NCBI GenBank assembly: GCA_008638375.1
Contig: CM018051.1
Coordinates: 26,471,344-26,535,343 of the forward strand
Source: Nyssa sinensis
Lineage: Eukaryota > Streptophyta > Magnoliopsida > Cornales > Nyssaceae
Length of the DNA: 64,000 nucleotides
Direction of reading: 5' to 3'
The position numbers and the translations under genes were made by a program. Positions 22,954 through 35,846 of this stretch are shown here, piece by piece (position 1 is the stretch's first letter; each line of letters starts with the position of its first letter). The notes beneath the pieces were generated by a model. It did not search any database. It was not told the DNA's origin and was given only the letters and a program-made list of their open reading frames with translations.

Positions 22954-25900
22954 TGTAATACCCCGACCCAACGAAATATTATAACAAATACTTAAACATT
23001 TTTTTAAACGAATTAAATAATGATAATAATAACATAATTATACAAAAAAAAAATTAAAAATAAACATATAAATGTGTATATATATATATATATATCAATA
23101 TGTAAATACTGAAATAATGTGTAAATATAAAGATTAATGTAACTTAATCTAGGATATGCAATATACATGTATATAGATACAGGTGTACGGCTGCTATATA
23201 TATATATATGTTAATATATAATTAAACTATGGAAGACAAGAGGGAATGTCTTGGATTAAAGGAAAGAAAGTCTGTGGGCTGCTTGCAACTATTATTCAAA
23301 ACTGGTGGCAGCCATGTGGTTCCAAGAACCGTGAGGTGTTCTTCATGCAAACAGCAGCCATATAATAAAGACAAGTGTTCTCATGGAATCAATAGGTGGC
23401 AATGCCACTAACTGCATGAGCGTTGATAGGAAATAAAAGAGGATGACAGTCTGAAGTTTTAGAGAGAGAGTGAGTTAGAGAGAAAGTGGAGAGAATCTAG
23501 AGAGAGAAAGTGAGACCTTGTGTGTGAGTTTGGCCATTGAAGAAGCAAGGGAAGGGAACTGAGGACTGGAAGTACACGGTTGGAACAAGCCAAACCACTG
23601 AGGTCTCTGCTTAAGCCACGAACAAGGAGGGAGAAGTTGTTGTTTGGAGGTATAACCTCAAACTGCCCCATTCTTGGTTTTAAGTTTTGATACTGTTTTG
23701 ACATTGTAGAGCCTAAATAACTGCATGCATGATACCTAAAATGTAATATCATGAATAAGGCATGAAACCAGAGCATTGAATCGACCCTAAAACACCCACA
23801 CAGTGCACATCCGCCATGGACGGACCTCAAACTTTGCAGGTCTGAACCGACCAACATTGATCAGATTTTGGCCTGTTAGAACTTAAACTAGACCTCATTA
23901 GGAGCCCTAAAACACTAGCCCGCGACCTCAAACCTAAAGGAACAGACCCCAAATAGTAAGTTGCAGGTCTCGGTCTCAAAATTCGACTTTCAGTTTTGGA
24001 GTTCTAAACTCGTTTTTGAAAATAGGAATCACACCCCCATACTGTAAGGATCGCATAGCAACAAATCACACTAAAAATAGTTGCGGAATAAGGGTGTATT
24101 ACCAAAATTATCAGTTCGGTTATCATGGTTTAAACCAAACATTTAGGTCAACTATGTAGCCTCAAATGAATGCTAAGATGATTTACATGATGTCAGGAAC
24201 CACCTCAGCCGAAAACAGTGACAAATAATCGAGCAGAAATCTATGAAATAGAAGAAATAAAACCCAGAAATTTAGGGCTACAGTAGGGTGAAATGGTGGG
24301 GAAGACGATGTACAGTTCGGATCACGGGTCGGACCTCGGGTCGGGTCTTGACCCGATGTTTAAATAAAGGGTTCGGGTTACCCGGAACTACGTCGTTTAA
24401 CTAAATGATATTTAGAATTCAAATTTAGGGCTGACGTCATCATGACGTCAGCACTACGTGTCAAACCGGCTGGTCCAATTAACATTGGACCGGTTCAGTT
24501 GAAACAGAACTGAACCGGTTGGTCCAGACCGACAGTTTGTATAATCACCCTTTGACCCCAGAACTTTTATGAAATTCCACTGTGGCCCACTTTAAAATAA
24601 ATTAATATTAAATTAATAATATTTAAATAATAAAAATTACGAAATTACCCCTAGTCCTCAAACAAGTCAAACGGAGTCCGAATAAAGTAAACGAATAGTG
24701 GATTTTGACTATTTTAGACGTTCCGGACTCAATGGTGTGGTCTGTTTTACGAGATGAGACTCCAAAAAATTACGATACGTTAAAGTACAAATTACCAAAT
24801 TGCCCCTAATGTAGCCGATGTCCAAATAAGACAAGTTATTAGTGTATTCTTATTTTTTTGGGCCTTCTGAGATCAACAGTGGGGTCCGATTCATGAGACG
24901 GGACTCCGAAAAATATGACACGTGAAATGACCAAAATACCCCCAAGGTACCCGGAGCCAAATAAAAAGCTAAGAGGGTCTAAATTGACTTTCTTCGACGT
25001 TCCGAATCCAATGGTGAGGCCCATAACACCGAAATAAGTACTGAAAAATATGTCACGTGAAAAATAAAACTCATTAAGTCACCACGAGTTGACCGGTAAG
25101 GCCAATCCTAGGAAGTTAGGATAGGTCAGGCCTACAATTAAATGAAAGAGCATGAATAAGTAATAATTTAAGGTAAATGTGAAGTTGACGAGTTCCTTAT
25201 GATTTTCTTAAGAGCTACAAAGGGAGGGGAAAGGCCCACCAGTAGTACAAACCCAGGGAATCAAGGTGAGTAACCCTGCATTTGAAGTGGAGATTTTAAC
25301 TCCACGATTTAAATGATGTTTTAAACTTCAAAATATCTGAAGCATTGAATGTTTAAATTCCATATTTCATGATTCCTGTATTGAAATATTCCGCTCTTAT
25401 AATTCTCTTGCGATATGTTCAGTAAATGATTTTTGTTACAATTCTCTTTGAAAGTATTTAACATGTCGTTTGTTTTAAAATGTTATTCCAACTAGTGAAG
25501 ATTCTATCAAGAACATCATGTTTTAAATGCTCATAAAAGCATTTCTTGAAGAAGTCATGTTTAAATGCTTATAAAAAGTATTTCTTGAAGAAGCTAACGT
25601 TTTGTAAGATAATAATGATGCATAAGCATCACCAGTCATTGAGCACCCTTTGGGTTCTCAATTCAGTAAAATGCCCGGCAGCAGGATCTAATCTCCCAGG
25701 CAACGAGATCTCTCAGAAGTAAGACTAGGGTCTGGTTCGAAACGGATCCTTCAGTTAAAAAGTGAAAAGATGACAAATGATTTTAGAAATGAAAGCAGGT
25801 TTTATCCTTATTATTATGCCTTTTTATATGCTTGAAATGCATATACTCTGTTTGACGAAATGCTTATTTAGCCTTGATTACTTTAAATGTTTCAAAGCTA

Positions 25901-26504
25901 TCTGTTACGAAAAATGCATGTACTTTGTGTACTCTGTGTTTAAAATGTACGAACAATTGGTAGTGTGCATTTTATAAACCCTCATGTGCGAAACCACTGC
26001 CAATTGAAAACCCATGACAGATGCAAAAATTACTCATTGGGCTTTTCGAAGCTCACCCCATTCCCTAAATTTTTTTCAGGTAACGATGATGAATGGGAGC
26101 CTTGCTCCATTTGGGGATGACGACTAGTGGCTTTAATATGATCAAGGACTTTTTGGAAGTACTAAGGACCCGTAGATGGTCGAATTTTGAAGTGTAATAG
26201 ATTTTGGACAACATGTACCTAAGCCCTCGAGGCATTCAGATATGTACTATGTATAACACTTTAAGTTTTAGTATGCTCTGATTATTATTATTATGTGTAC
26301 CGCTATGAAGAGCGGCAGTACCGGATGGATGTGCGACAGATTTTAAAAAGAAAAGAAAAAGTTTTTTTTTTCACGCTTCCGCAACCACAGGCCGCACCGC
26401 CATCCGATACTGTTGCTTATGTCTCGCCTCGCCCAAAGGCTCCCGAGCCTGAAGGCGGCGGTCGCGTTCCGAGATCCGCACAGGGTGGGTTTCGGGTCGT
26501 GACA
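22954..26504 (+). mobile_element. Solo LTR of the long-LTR family inside the Tat 3' LTR
   Basis: It starts TGTAATACCCCGACCC and ends TTTCGGGTCGTGACA. It is flanked by the 5-bp TSD CAATC (22949-22953, 26505-26509). No primer site, polypurine tract or second LTR is present, so this is a solo LTR of 3551 bp. The 3' terminal 200 bases (CGCTATGAAGAGCGGCAGTA block) recur at 50219, and inverted at 27737, 32485 and 50919. Confidence 0.88.
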
Positions 26505-27126
26505 CAATCAGCACTTGACATGTATGGTCATGAATCCGACTCATGTTTGGCTAACTCAACTTTCGCTCAGCCAAATGACTAAGAGCTCGAGTATCCAGAT
26601 CAGCACAAAAGGTCGGAAGTGACCGAGCATATGCCTTCAGAGCACATATATCTGGATAAGAATCTCAGAGTTAATTACAGGATCCAGACCAACACTCCAG
26701 ACCTCGTCACCGCCTTAGCGGATGCCGAGCAGGGAATAAGGAAGCAATCCTCAACAAGGAAACAGTCTTCAACAAGGAAACAGTCTTCAGCAAGGAAATA
26801 GTCTTCAACAAGGGAACTACCATCTATGATTATCTCTATGCAATATTCCACAAGGTAACTGCAATCTCCGATGATCAAATCCCTACATTCATGGCTCCGA
26901 ATCCTAATCAACTTAGGAAGGCCACGGCCTATAAATTAAACCCTAAGGTACGCTTGATTTTCATGCTCATTCTTTGGCTTTCAATACAGTCTTTCAATTC
27001 CATTTACTTACTTAAGCATCGGAGCGGCTACCGCCGGAGCCAATCTGGTGGTCCTCTGATCATCTTTCTGAGTGTTCTACAGGTCACGAAACCCACACTT
27101 ATTGCGAGTCGAAAAGTGCAACATCA
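26505..27126 (+). repeat. 3' LTR of the Tat element, second part
   Basis: It continues the 5' LTR sequence to AGTGCAACATCA. It has four 18-bp units at 26744-26813 where the 5' LTR has three. After subtracting the nested insertion the 3' LTR is 645 bp, exactly one unit longer than the 627-bp 5' LTR. Confidence 0.93.
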
Positions 27127-27736
27127 CTTATATAGTCACAAATTTCATTAATTCGTGCGATGTAACATGATTTGGTTTCTTGAAGAATGAATATATAGAC
27201 CTCATAAAATTGAGTCAACAAGCGAATAAGGATAGAACAATTGCTTGTAAATGGTGCTATTCTTTTCCTTGACCAAAGAAAAAGAAAAATAAGGTACTAT
27301 TATTTTATTTGGAATCTTGTGTCAAATATATATATATATAAGAACAATCAGTTCACCGTTTAGTTCAACCATTCTTGTTTAGTTAAGTAGGTTAATTAGA
27401 AAATTTTATTTGGGCAGTGGGATAGTTAGTTAATTAATAATTAATTTAGTTAATTAATTAAGACCCAAAACCTTAGTTAATTAATAATTAATTAAAACCC
27501 AAAACCGCCTCACGTTCGAGATTAAGAAATCCCTTACTTTGACCCAAAAGACATCCTTAGATTCTGTGTGAAAGTAGAGACTACTAGCACATTGGAAACA
27601 AAAGGTAGAAACTTTTTAAACAACCCTCCCCCCTAAAAAAAAAAAAAAAAAAACAATGGCAATTTTCTCAAAAATTTGTTTTCTCAAATCTTATATGGTG
27701 AATGAGGATAAAGGAATTTCTTGTAATGGTGCTATT
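27127..27736 (+). repeat. Tandem array, middle block
   Basis: It carries on from the left block after the Tat insertion: TATAGTCACAAATTTCATTA, ATATAGACCTCATAAAATTG, the AT run, AAAGGTAGAAACTTT and CAATGGCAATTTTCT in the usual order. It includes the Tat TSD at its start and ends at the CTATT target of the next insertion. Confidence 0.85.
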
Positions 27737-30700
27737 TGTCACAACCCGAAACCCACCCTGTGTGGATCTCGTATCGCGACCACCACCCTTCGGCCGAGAC
27801 CTTAGGGCAAGGCTCTCATAAGCAACAGTATCGGATAGTGGTGCGGCCTGTGTTTTGCGGAAGCGTAAAAAAATTTTCTTTTCTTATCCATTTTAAAATC
27901 ATTCGCACATCCACCCCGTACTGCCGCTCTTCAAAGTGATAAACCTGATAGAACATTCAGAGCATAAACAAAATTCTAAAGTTTTATACATAACGCATAT
28001 TCATTTGTCCTTCGAAACTTAATTACATAACATTTACATACTGTCTATAACCAAAAACGACTATCTGTTAGTCTTGGTGCTTCACAAAATCAGCTAATCC
28101 TGCAATGAACTTCCTATGCCCTTCCACAAAATGAGCATATATCAAACACTTCTTCATCAAAAACCAGGACTTGCCTTCTATCACCTGAAAAGGGGACGGA
28201 TAAAAACCCGGGCAAGCTAATCTAAGCTTGTGAGTAATTCTTGCATTCCTCATGGGGTTTCAATTGGCAGTGGTTTAGCACATGAGAGTTTATAAAACAA
28301 TCACTACCAATTGCTCATATACTTTGAACACAGAATATATGCATTCTTTAAAACATATAGCTTTGAACATTTAAAGTATTCAAGCTAAACGTATACATAT
28401 AACTTCAAAAAATTTTGTATGCATAATGAAAATGAGGGTAAAACCTGCTTCCATTTTCATCTCAATAACATATAGCTTTGAAACATTTAAAGTATTCAAG
28501 CTAACTATACATTTCTTCAGATAGGGTATTTGCACTTTCAAAACATATAAACATGCATAGCGAAAATGGGGGTAAAACCTGCTTCCATTTCCAAAAGCAT
28601 TTGTCATCTTTTCTCTTTGATTAGATGGAATCTATTTCGAACCAGACTCCCATATTACTGCAATGCTACAATAGAGATATCTCATTGCCTGGGGGATTAG
28701 ATCATGCTACCGGGCATTTCTTCGTGTTATAGTTGAATTCCGAATAATGTCAACGTCGAATGTGGTGCTTATACACCATTTATCTTATAAAACATTTATC
28801 ACATGGCTTCTTCAATTGATACTTCTCATAAGTATTTAAAACATGTAATATACAACTTCTGCAATAGAACTTCAAATACTTGGAATAATCAAATTCAGAA
28901 TATTTAAGGAGATTGGCATTTTACTCAGACATGCTAAATATTTCTAAGAAAGGAACTGTATAAAACATTTACGGAGTATGTCATAACCGAATATTTTAAA
29001 ACAGGAATCATATAAAGACTGAATTTGATATTCAAATACTTCACATAACTTGAACTTAAAACATTATTCAAATCCGTGGAGTTAAATCTCCACTTCAAAT
29101 GCAGGGTTACTCACCTTATACGTTTAGGTCGAAGCTACTGTTGTGCTTTCCCACTTCCATTGTAGTTCCTAAGAACAATTCATAATAATCTCGTTAACTT
29201 CATATCTACTGCAATATCCTTATTGATGCTTCTTAACTTATGCTTGTATCGTAGTAAATCCTAACTTCAATCTTAAGCGCTATTTTCTTAATGTATACTC
29301 TTCTGGTAGCTTCATTAACTTTTAGGGTCGCTTTCTTAACTTCACATATTTATGTGTCATATTTTTCTATACTTTATTTCACAATACGGACATCACTGTT
29401 GAATTCGGAACGTCGAAGAAAGCCAATTTAGACCTTCTCGACTTTTAATTTGACTTTGGGCACGTTAGGGGCAATTTAGTAATTTATACTTTAACATGTC
29501 TTATTTTTTTTCGGAATCCCGTCTCGTGAAACGGACTCCGCCATTGGGTTCAAAACGTCCAAAATAGTCAAAATATACTATTTTTTAATTCTATTTGAAC
29601 TTCGTTTGACTTGTTTTAGAACTCGGGATAATTTCAAAATTTTATTTAAAATAATATTCTTTAAAATCTACCTAACTCACAGTGCTTAATTTAAAACATT
29701 AACTTCATATTACGCTTATCTCCATTTCGAATTCCATCCACGTGAACTCTCTTTTCAGTGAAACGTTTTTGGTGATCCCATTGAGATTGTATACTTTCGT
29801 TCCAACCACCAACCATGGAGATTTGTAGTCGAATGTCACAAGCCCCAACCTGTGTCTTGTCTTGACCTTCAATCGGTTAGCCATCTCTTTCTTGAGGGAC
29901 TACATTTGTTGCCCAATTAATTTTCTGTACGGAACTTCTCAAACAATCCCTTGTCTACCCCTGTACCATGACATGACACCCCCAAATATTTGCGAACACC
30001 TCCTCAAACTTATCTAAATAAATCCATTAGTTCAACTCACGACTTGTCTTGTGTACGAGATCCAGTAGACATGACCATGTCTCCATTGAAAAACTAAACA
30101 ACAAAACCCATTCGAAAGCATATTATAATCAACTACTGCACTTCTGTACGGTGAACTGCAACAGCCCCGCTTGCTCTTGCTCTCCTAGATATACCATTGG
30201 TTCTCCTGTTCTGGTGCAAGCAGCTTCCCTTTGTTCAGAACTCCGGCTGCTTTAATCAGCCTGCTACAACCTGAACCATCAGCCCTACTCATTCACAAAG
30301 TATTAACCCTATGCTGATCCAAAACTCACAACAATAAGGTACATCAAATCATTTCCAAACACGATCGGATCAGCAATTTCAACCCACTCGACACCGCCGC
30401 TGTCGACTACCCATTCTGCTTAAACTAAAATCTGTATCCTGCATCTTGCTGGGAGCTGAAAGTCAGAACTTATTCTGCCAGAAATGTTACCCATAACATT
30501 GGACCAAGTAACATCATCATGTTCCCGAGCCCTAGATAATGCGAAGCAGCGCCTGCAGCACCCTGTTTGCTGCAAGCAAGGCTGCCCTGCCCCCTCACGA
30601 TCATCAATCACGAAGAAACCCTTAAATGTTACTAACAGAAAACCTTCTTCTAGTGTATTAGACTCGTAAAGAAGCTAAGCACTACTAACCAAAACCGTTA

Positions 30701-31405
30701 CAATCGACTGCAAATGGGTGCCCTGGATTGCTCTCAAGATCTTCATATCTGATGTGAATATTTGAAATGGCAAGCTTCACGTTCCCAATTATTGTGTTGA
30801 TCAAGGACCCCCAATTTGATTCTCAATTTTTTCGATCCACAATCCCCACCTGTATTTGCATCATCTTGACTCATTTGCCGTTTCCATAACTGCCGTAGCA
30901 GGTGCGGCATTAGCAGCTTCGATTGTTGCTACAACAGCAGCTCCGATTGCTGCTGCTTCTTTTTCCTTCTTCTTGCACCGCTACACACACAATCACATAT
31001 ATACATATAGATTTGCCTCTCAATTCAAAATTCTCGCCTTCATCCATAATTCAAGATTTTGAAAAAACAATGGTTGAGAGCAGAGAGAAAATTTGCAACT
31101 TTTCTGCTGCAACAGCTACAACACACTAAATATAACGATCTTCTCACCGACCTTCTCTCCTCCTCTCTTCTTTTTCTCTCTCTCTCTCTTTCTCTCTTTC
31201 TCTCTGTAAATTCCCTGCATCGCTTACACTATACACACATAAACACGTATATCCCCATGTGTTCCTCTATTACATTGCCACACAAACACATACCTTTATA
31301 TCCATCCACCTGTTATGGCTCCACTATGCACTTGCCGCACCGCTTCACCTCTCTTTTCTTTCTTTTGCTTTCTTTCCAACTGCTTCAAGAAGCTTCCCTT
31401 TTATT

Positions 31406-31409
<4 letters not shown>

Positions 31410-31441
<32 letters not shown>
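31410..31441. repeat. (AT)n microsatellite in the 3' LTR
   Basis: An uninterrupted AT run. Further AT runs follow near 31492-31514 and 31612-31632, and a CT-rich run lies at 31170-31206. The AT runs are the likely breakpoints of the deletion in the partner LTR. Confidence 0.9.
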
Positions 31442-31446
<5 letters not shown>

Positions 31447-31813
31447 TTATCACTTTACAGCCCCATGTTTTCAGCTTTCTCGACTGCTTTTATATATATA
31501 TATATATATATATATCTATATGGCCTACTAGCTTCCATTGGAAGTTTCTAATTTTATAATTATAGCATTGTATATATATTCATATATATATTTATAAAAT
31601 TCCTTCAATTATTTATATATATATATATATATAATTTTATGATATCTCCCAATAATTAATTTCATATTTTCTGGTAATTTATTTCATTCGTTTGAGCTCA
31701 GTTACTGTTTTGTCATATAAAATTTTCTAACTAATTTCCTTAATTATTCTTCATGTTATTTCTAATTAAAAATTAACAGACTAGTCATCAATTAATCGGG
31801 TCGGGATGTTACA

Positions 31814-31833
31814 TTCTATCCCCCCTTAAAGAA
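31814..31833 (-). other. Polypurine tract, minus strand
   Basis: On the minus strand, CTTTAAGGGGGGATAGAA runs directly into TGTAACATCCCGACCC, the LTR start. The preceding GAGGACAAAACTTC is the conserved context of this group. Confidence 0.85.
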
Positions 31834-32469
31834 GTTTTGTCCTCAAAACTCAACTACTCATATGACTTAAAATCACTAATATACAATTCTAATTCCTCAT
31901 GTCACTTACTAGGTTCATGTCTTCCAATGGTTTAAGGATTCCCTTGATTTGGTTGGATAAGGTAGCACTGTGTGTTTCTCAGTTAACTTTAGTTACATGA
32001 TAAGGCGACCGTTCCTCACCAGTAACAGGGGTCCTGATATCACACTAGTGACTGTCAAAATCCTTCCTTTCACTTTTAACTTTTTACAATCATCATTATC
32101 CACCTTCTTAGTTCACATTTTACTTCTAATCTTCAGACTCTATGTCTTCTATTCTACCGCAGGTCCCATACCCCACCTTCATATCACGTCATATACTCCA
32201 CTTATCTACTTCATGTAACGCGGGTCCCATACCCCGCCTTCACATCACGTTAGTTACTTCACATATTTAATTCATGTAACACGGGTCCCATACCCCGCCT
32301 TCATTTCGTATCACATACTTCACATGTCTACTTCCCATAACGCGAGTCCCATCCCTCGCCTTTATTTCATATCATATACTTCACATATCTTAGGTAGCCT
32401 AAACCTACCTAACTCATAGTTCTATTCTAATTCTCTTAGTGTCACTAAGTTCGTTCAAGTTAACATAGT

Positions 32470-32481
32470 GCTCTGATACCA
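32470..32481 (-). other. Primer-binding site, minus strand
   Basis: The plus strand reads GCTCTGATACCA, the reverse complement of TGGTATCAGAGC, three bases from the inverted LTR end at 32485. Confidence 0.9.
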
Positions 32482-33437
32482 CTCTGTCATAATCCGAAAC
32501 CCACCCTATGCGGATCTCGTATCGCGACCGCCACCCTTCGGCCGAGGCCTTAGGGCAAGGCTCTCATTAGCAACAGTATCGGACAGCGGTGCGACCTATG
32601 TTTTGTGGAAGCGTAAAAACTTTTTCTTTTCTTATCCATTTTAAAACCATTCGCACATCCACCCCGTACTGCCGCTCTTCAAAGTGATAAACCTGATAGA
32701 ACATTCAGAGCATAAACAAAATTCTAAAGTTTTATACATAACGCATATTCATTTGTCCTTCGAAACTTAATTACATAACATTTACATACTGTCTATAACC
32801 AAAAACCACTATCTATTAGTCTTGGTGCTTCGCAAAATCAGCTAATCCTGCAATGAACTTCCTATGCCCTTCCACAAAATGAGCATAGATCAAACACTTC
32901 TTCATCAAAAACCAGGACTTGCCTTCTATCACCTGAAAGGGAGACGGATAAAAATCTGAGTAAGCTAATCTAAGCTTGTGAGTAATTCCTGCATTCGTCA
33001 TGGGGTTTCAATTGGCAGTGGTTTAGCACGTGAGAGTTTATAAAACAATCACTACCAATTGCTCGTATACTTTGAACACAGAATATATGCATTCTTTATA
33101 TATATATATATATATGGCCTACTAGCTTCCATTGGAAGCTTCTAATTTTATAATTATAGCATTGTATATATATTCATATACATATATATATATATTCATA
33201 TACATATATATATTTATAAAATTCCTTCAATTATTTATATATATATATATATAATTCTATGATATCTCCCAATAATTAATTTCATATTTTTTGATAATTT
33301 ATTTCATTCATTTGAGCGCAATTACTGTTTTGTCAAATAGAATTTCTGACTAATTTCCTTAATTATTCTTCATCTTATTTCTAATTAAAAATTAACAGAC
33401 TAATCATCAATTAATTGGGTCAGGGTATTACACTATT

Positions 33438-34245
33438 CTTTTCTTTGATGAAACGACAAGAAAAATAAGGTATTATTATTTTATTTGGAATCTTGTATCA
33501 CATATATATATATATAAAAGAACAATCGGTTCACTGTTTAATTCAAGGATTCTTGTTTAGTTAAGTAGGTTAATTATAAATTTTTATTTAGTTTGTGGGA
33601 CAATTAATTAATTAAGGCCCAAAACTGCCTCACGATCGAGATTAGGAAATCCCCTACTTAGACCCAAAAGACTTCCTTAGACTCTGTGCGAAAGTAGAGA
33701 CTACCAGTACATTAGAAACAAAAGGTAGAAACATTTTAACCCCTTCCCCACCTCCTAAAAAAAAAAAAAAAAACAATGGCACTTTCTTAAGATTTGTTTT
33801 CTCAAATCTTATATAGTCACAAATTTCATTACATCATGTGATGTAACTTGATTTGATTCCTTGAAGATTTCATTTCACTGTATCTCATAGAATTGAGTCA
33901 ACAAGCAAATGAGGATAAAAGCATTGCTTGTAAATGGTGCTATTTTTTTCCTTGACCAAATGAAAAGAAAAATAAGATACTATTATTTTAATTAGAATCC
34001 GGTAACAAATATATATATATATATATATATATCTTTAGGAATAAGCGATTTACCATTTAGTTCAATGATTCATGTCTAATAAAGTAGGATAATTAAAAAA
34101 AAAATTATTTTAAGTTATCTGTGGACTTTGTGGGACAATTATTTAATTAACTATTAATTTAGTTAATTAATTAAGACCCAGAATGGTCTTACGGTCGAGA
34201 TCGGGAAATCCCCCAATTGGACCGAAGACGTCCTTAAATTCTTTC
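33438..34245 (+). repeat. Tandem array, right block
   Basis: After the TSD the array resumes with TCTTTTCTTTGATGAAA and the AT run. Another set of markers follows: variant ACATTAGAAACAAAAGGTAG (33709), CAATGGCACTTTCTT (33774), CTCATAGAATTGAGTCAACA (33885) and an AT run near 34010. Similarity ends near 34245. Confidence 0.8.
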
Positions 34246-34750
34246 TGAAAGTATGGTGACCTCTTCCACTCTTCCACTGATGACAAAGAAGGAATCACAC
34301 CATCAATAAATAGAATATTCTCTGATTGGGAAGTCATTGATAGCAAAAGAAGAACTTGAGAAGTGCATAAAATAAGGAAGGCAAGGACTTACAAAAAAAA
34401 AAAAAAACACTTGGTGAACTTGAAAGCAATAAAAGATGACATTTGGATTTTGAATGAGGTAATTATAATGCAATATGATGGTTGTACGAACGACATAATG
34501 CCTCGATAAGGGACATGACCTTTCACTTTTTTTGATAATTGATGCATTTAAAGCCAGTTAAAAGATGCCACATCAAAAAGGGTGGTAACTGTAGTAAAGA
34601 TCCAAAGGGTTCCTTCAGCACATGAAATGGTAAATTATGGTTGATGTCGTCAATGGTCTCATCAAACTTAGAAATAGTTGTCCCCTTTTTGCACGCTAAA
34701 CTCTCATTTTTTCAAAGATTTCATGAAAGTCTAGTGTGCAGGGGGGAAAT
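34246..34750 (+). mobile_element. Internal remnant before an LTR
   Basis: No coding motif. The right end reads GTGTGCAGGGGGGAAAT, a polypurine tract abutting the LTR start at 34751. The left side joins the tandem array, so the 5' part of this element is missing. Confidence 0.45.
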
Positions 34751-35846
34751 TGTAGATAGTGGAAATTCTATAAAGTGCTAAGTGACATCCTTGTGAGGAA
34801 AATTGTTGAACAATTATCCTCATAAGTTGCGATATACTTGTGGTGCAAGAAACCAGAAGCTCCAAGAAAGAAGCGCGACACTCCAAGAGGTGCACGCACA
34901 AAGAACAAGCCCTATACAAAGATTAAGTCTTGATCTATAAGCAAATTAGAGATGAGATCTCTAAACTAGGATGGTCCATCTTCCATGACAAAAGTCATTT
35001 TTTACCAACAGAAGCTACATCAAGTATGAGTTCCCTGAGGAACTCCATTGACTGTGAAATTCATGCAGAGCTCCATGAATAGCCCTCTTTATGCTTGGAT
35101 ACCAAAGAGACTTAGGGAAAAGTCTCGAAAGACTCTTAGAGTCTATGACACACTCATGATACAAACATTGTGCTATAGGTCATACTTGGGACACTTAGGG
35201 TCTTGTGACATGGTGACTTAGGTATAAGGATTCTCCAAAGTACCTTACATTAAATGAGGAAGTGAGGAAAGCTGCTCCATATTTAATGAATGAGTACTTT
35301 GGTATGACCTAAAGACATGGGATTAAGGCTTCATTAATGATAGCCGAAAGTGAAAATCAACACTTGTCCTATCAGTTGAAAAAGTAGAACAACTGGCTAA
35401 AGGGAAACCCTTTCCACCTAAAGCCAAGACCCTTGGCATGTGTCCCTTTGGCTATAAATAGAGGAAAAGATTCCTAAGACAAATAATAAGAACAAAAAGC
35501 AATTAATGAGATCAAACCCTCATTAAAGAAGCTTTCATTAACATCTTAGGAAGGTAATTCTAAATCTCCTTCATCTCTTTGTGTTCAAGGTATCAGACTT
35601 GGATTAGACTCAAGTTGTCTCTCTCTTTCTTAGAATCTTATTTTTTTGGTTAGCTCATACCTTCTTCCCATAACCACTTTGCCTTGCAGTGTCATTAATG
35701 GTATACTTATTACTCTCTAACAGACCCACATAGTCTCCTCACAAAATACTATGAGACCTTTGCTACTCCTTTGTATCTTAAAGTGGACCATCTCTATCGT
35801 CCATCCACTAATAGGTTGTCCCTACCGTCCATAACTGCTTTTAACA
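34751..35846 (+). mobile_element. 3' LTR (or solo LTR) of an unassigned retroelement
   Basis: It starts TGTAGATAGTGG after a purine tract and ends TTTTAACA, 1096 bp. A TATA box (TATAAATA, 35453-35460, followed by GAGG) lies about 700 bases in, giving a usual U3/R/U5 layout. No TSD could be checked because the 5' side is missing. The family is unknown and it differs from the long-LTR family. Confidence 0.55.

Larger units (their letters stand above)
12064..27126 (+). mobile_element. Ty3/gypsy Tat-lineage LTR retrotransposon with a nested solo LTR
   Basis: The element starts TGATATACC, ends AGTGCAACATCA and is flanked by the 5-bp TSD CTTAT (12059-12063 and 27127-27131). Without the nested insertion it is about 11.5 kb. 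Order: 5' LTR, primer-binding site, gag, protease, RT, RNase H, second (archaeal-type) RNase H, integrase, tandem repeats, antisense genes, purine tract, 3' LTR. The second RNase H and the antisense genes are marks of the Tat lineage. Coding regions have at least five stops and two frameshifts, so the copy is not autonomous. Confidence 0.92.
27737..33432 (-). mobile_element. Non-autonomous long-LTR element, minus strand
   Basis: TSD CTATT flanks it (27732-27736, 33433-33437). Read on the minus strand: 5' LTR 33432-32485 (948 bp), perfect initiator-Met primer site 32481-32470, internal region of about 670 bp without coding motifs, polypurine tract next to 31814, 3' LTR 31813-27737 (4077 bp). 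The 5' LTR lacks about 3.1 kb relative to the 3' LTR. With no gag or pol it needs proteins from a partner. Confidence 0.9.

Noticed and set aside
22954..26504. MITE or DNA element with TGT...ACA imperfect inverted ends and a 5-bp TSD
   Set aside because: The same termini border primer-binding sites and polypurine tracts at 1988, 2945, 31814 and 32485, proving that they are LTR ends.
31059..31559. Long ORF (166 codons) in the minus-strand element
   Set aside because: Translation of CT and AT microsatellites; low-complexity residues and no domain.
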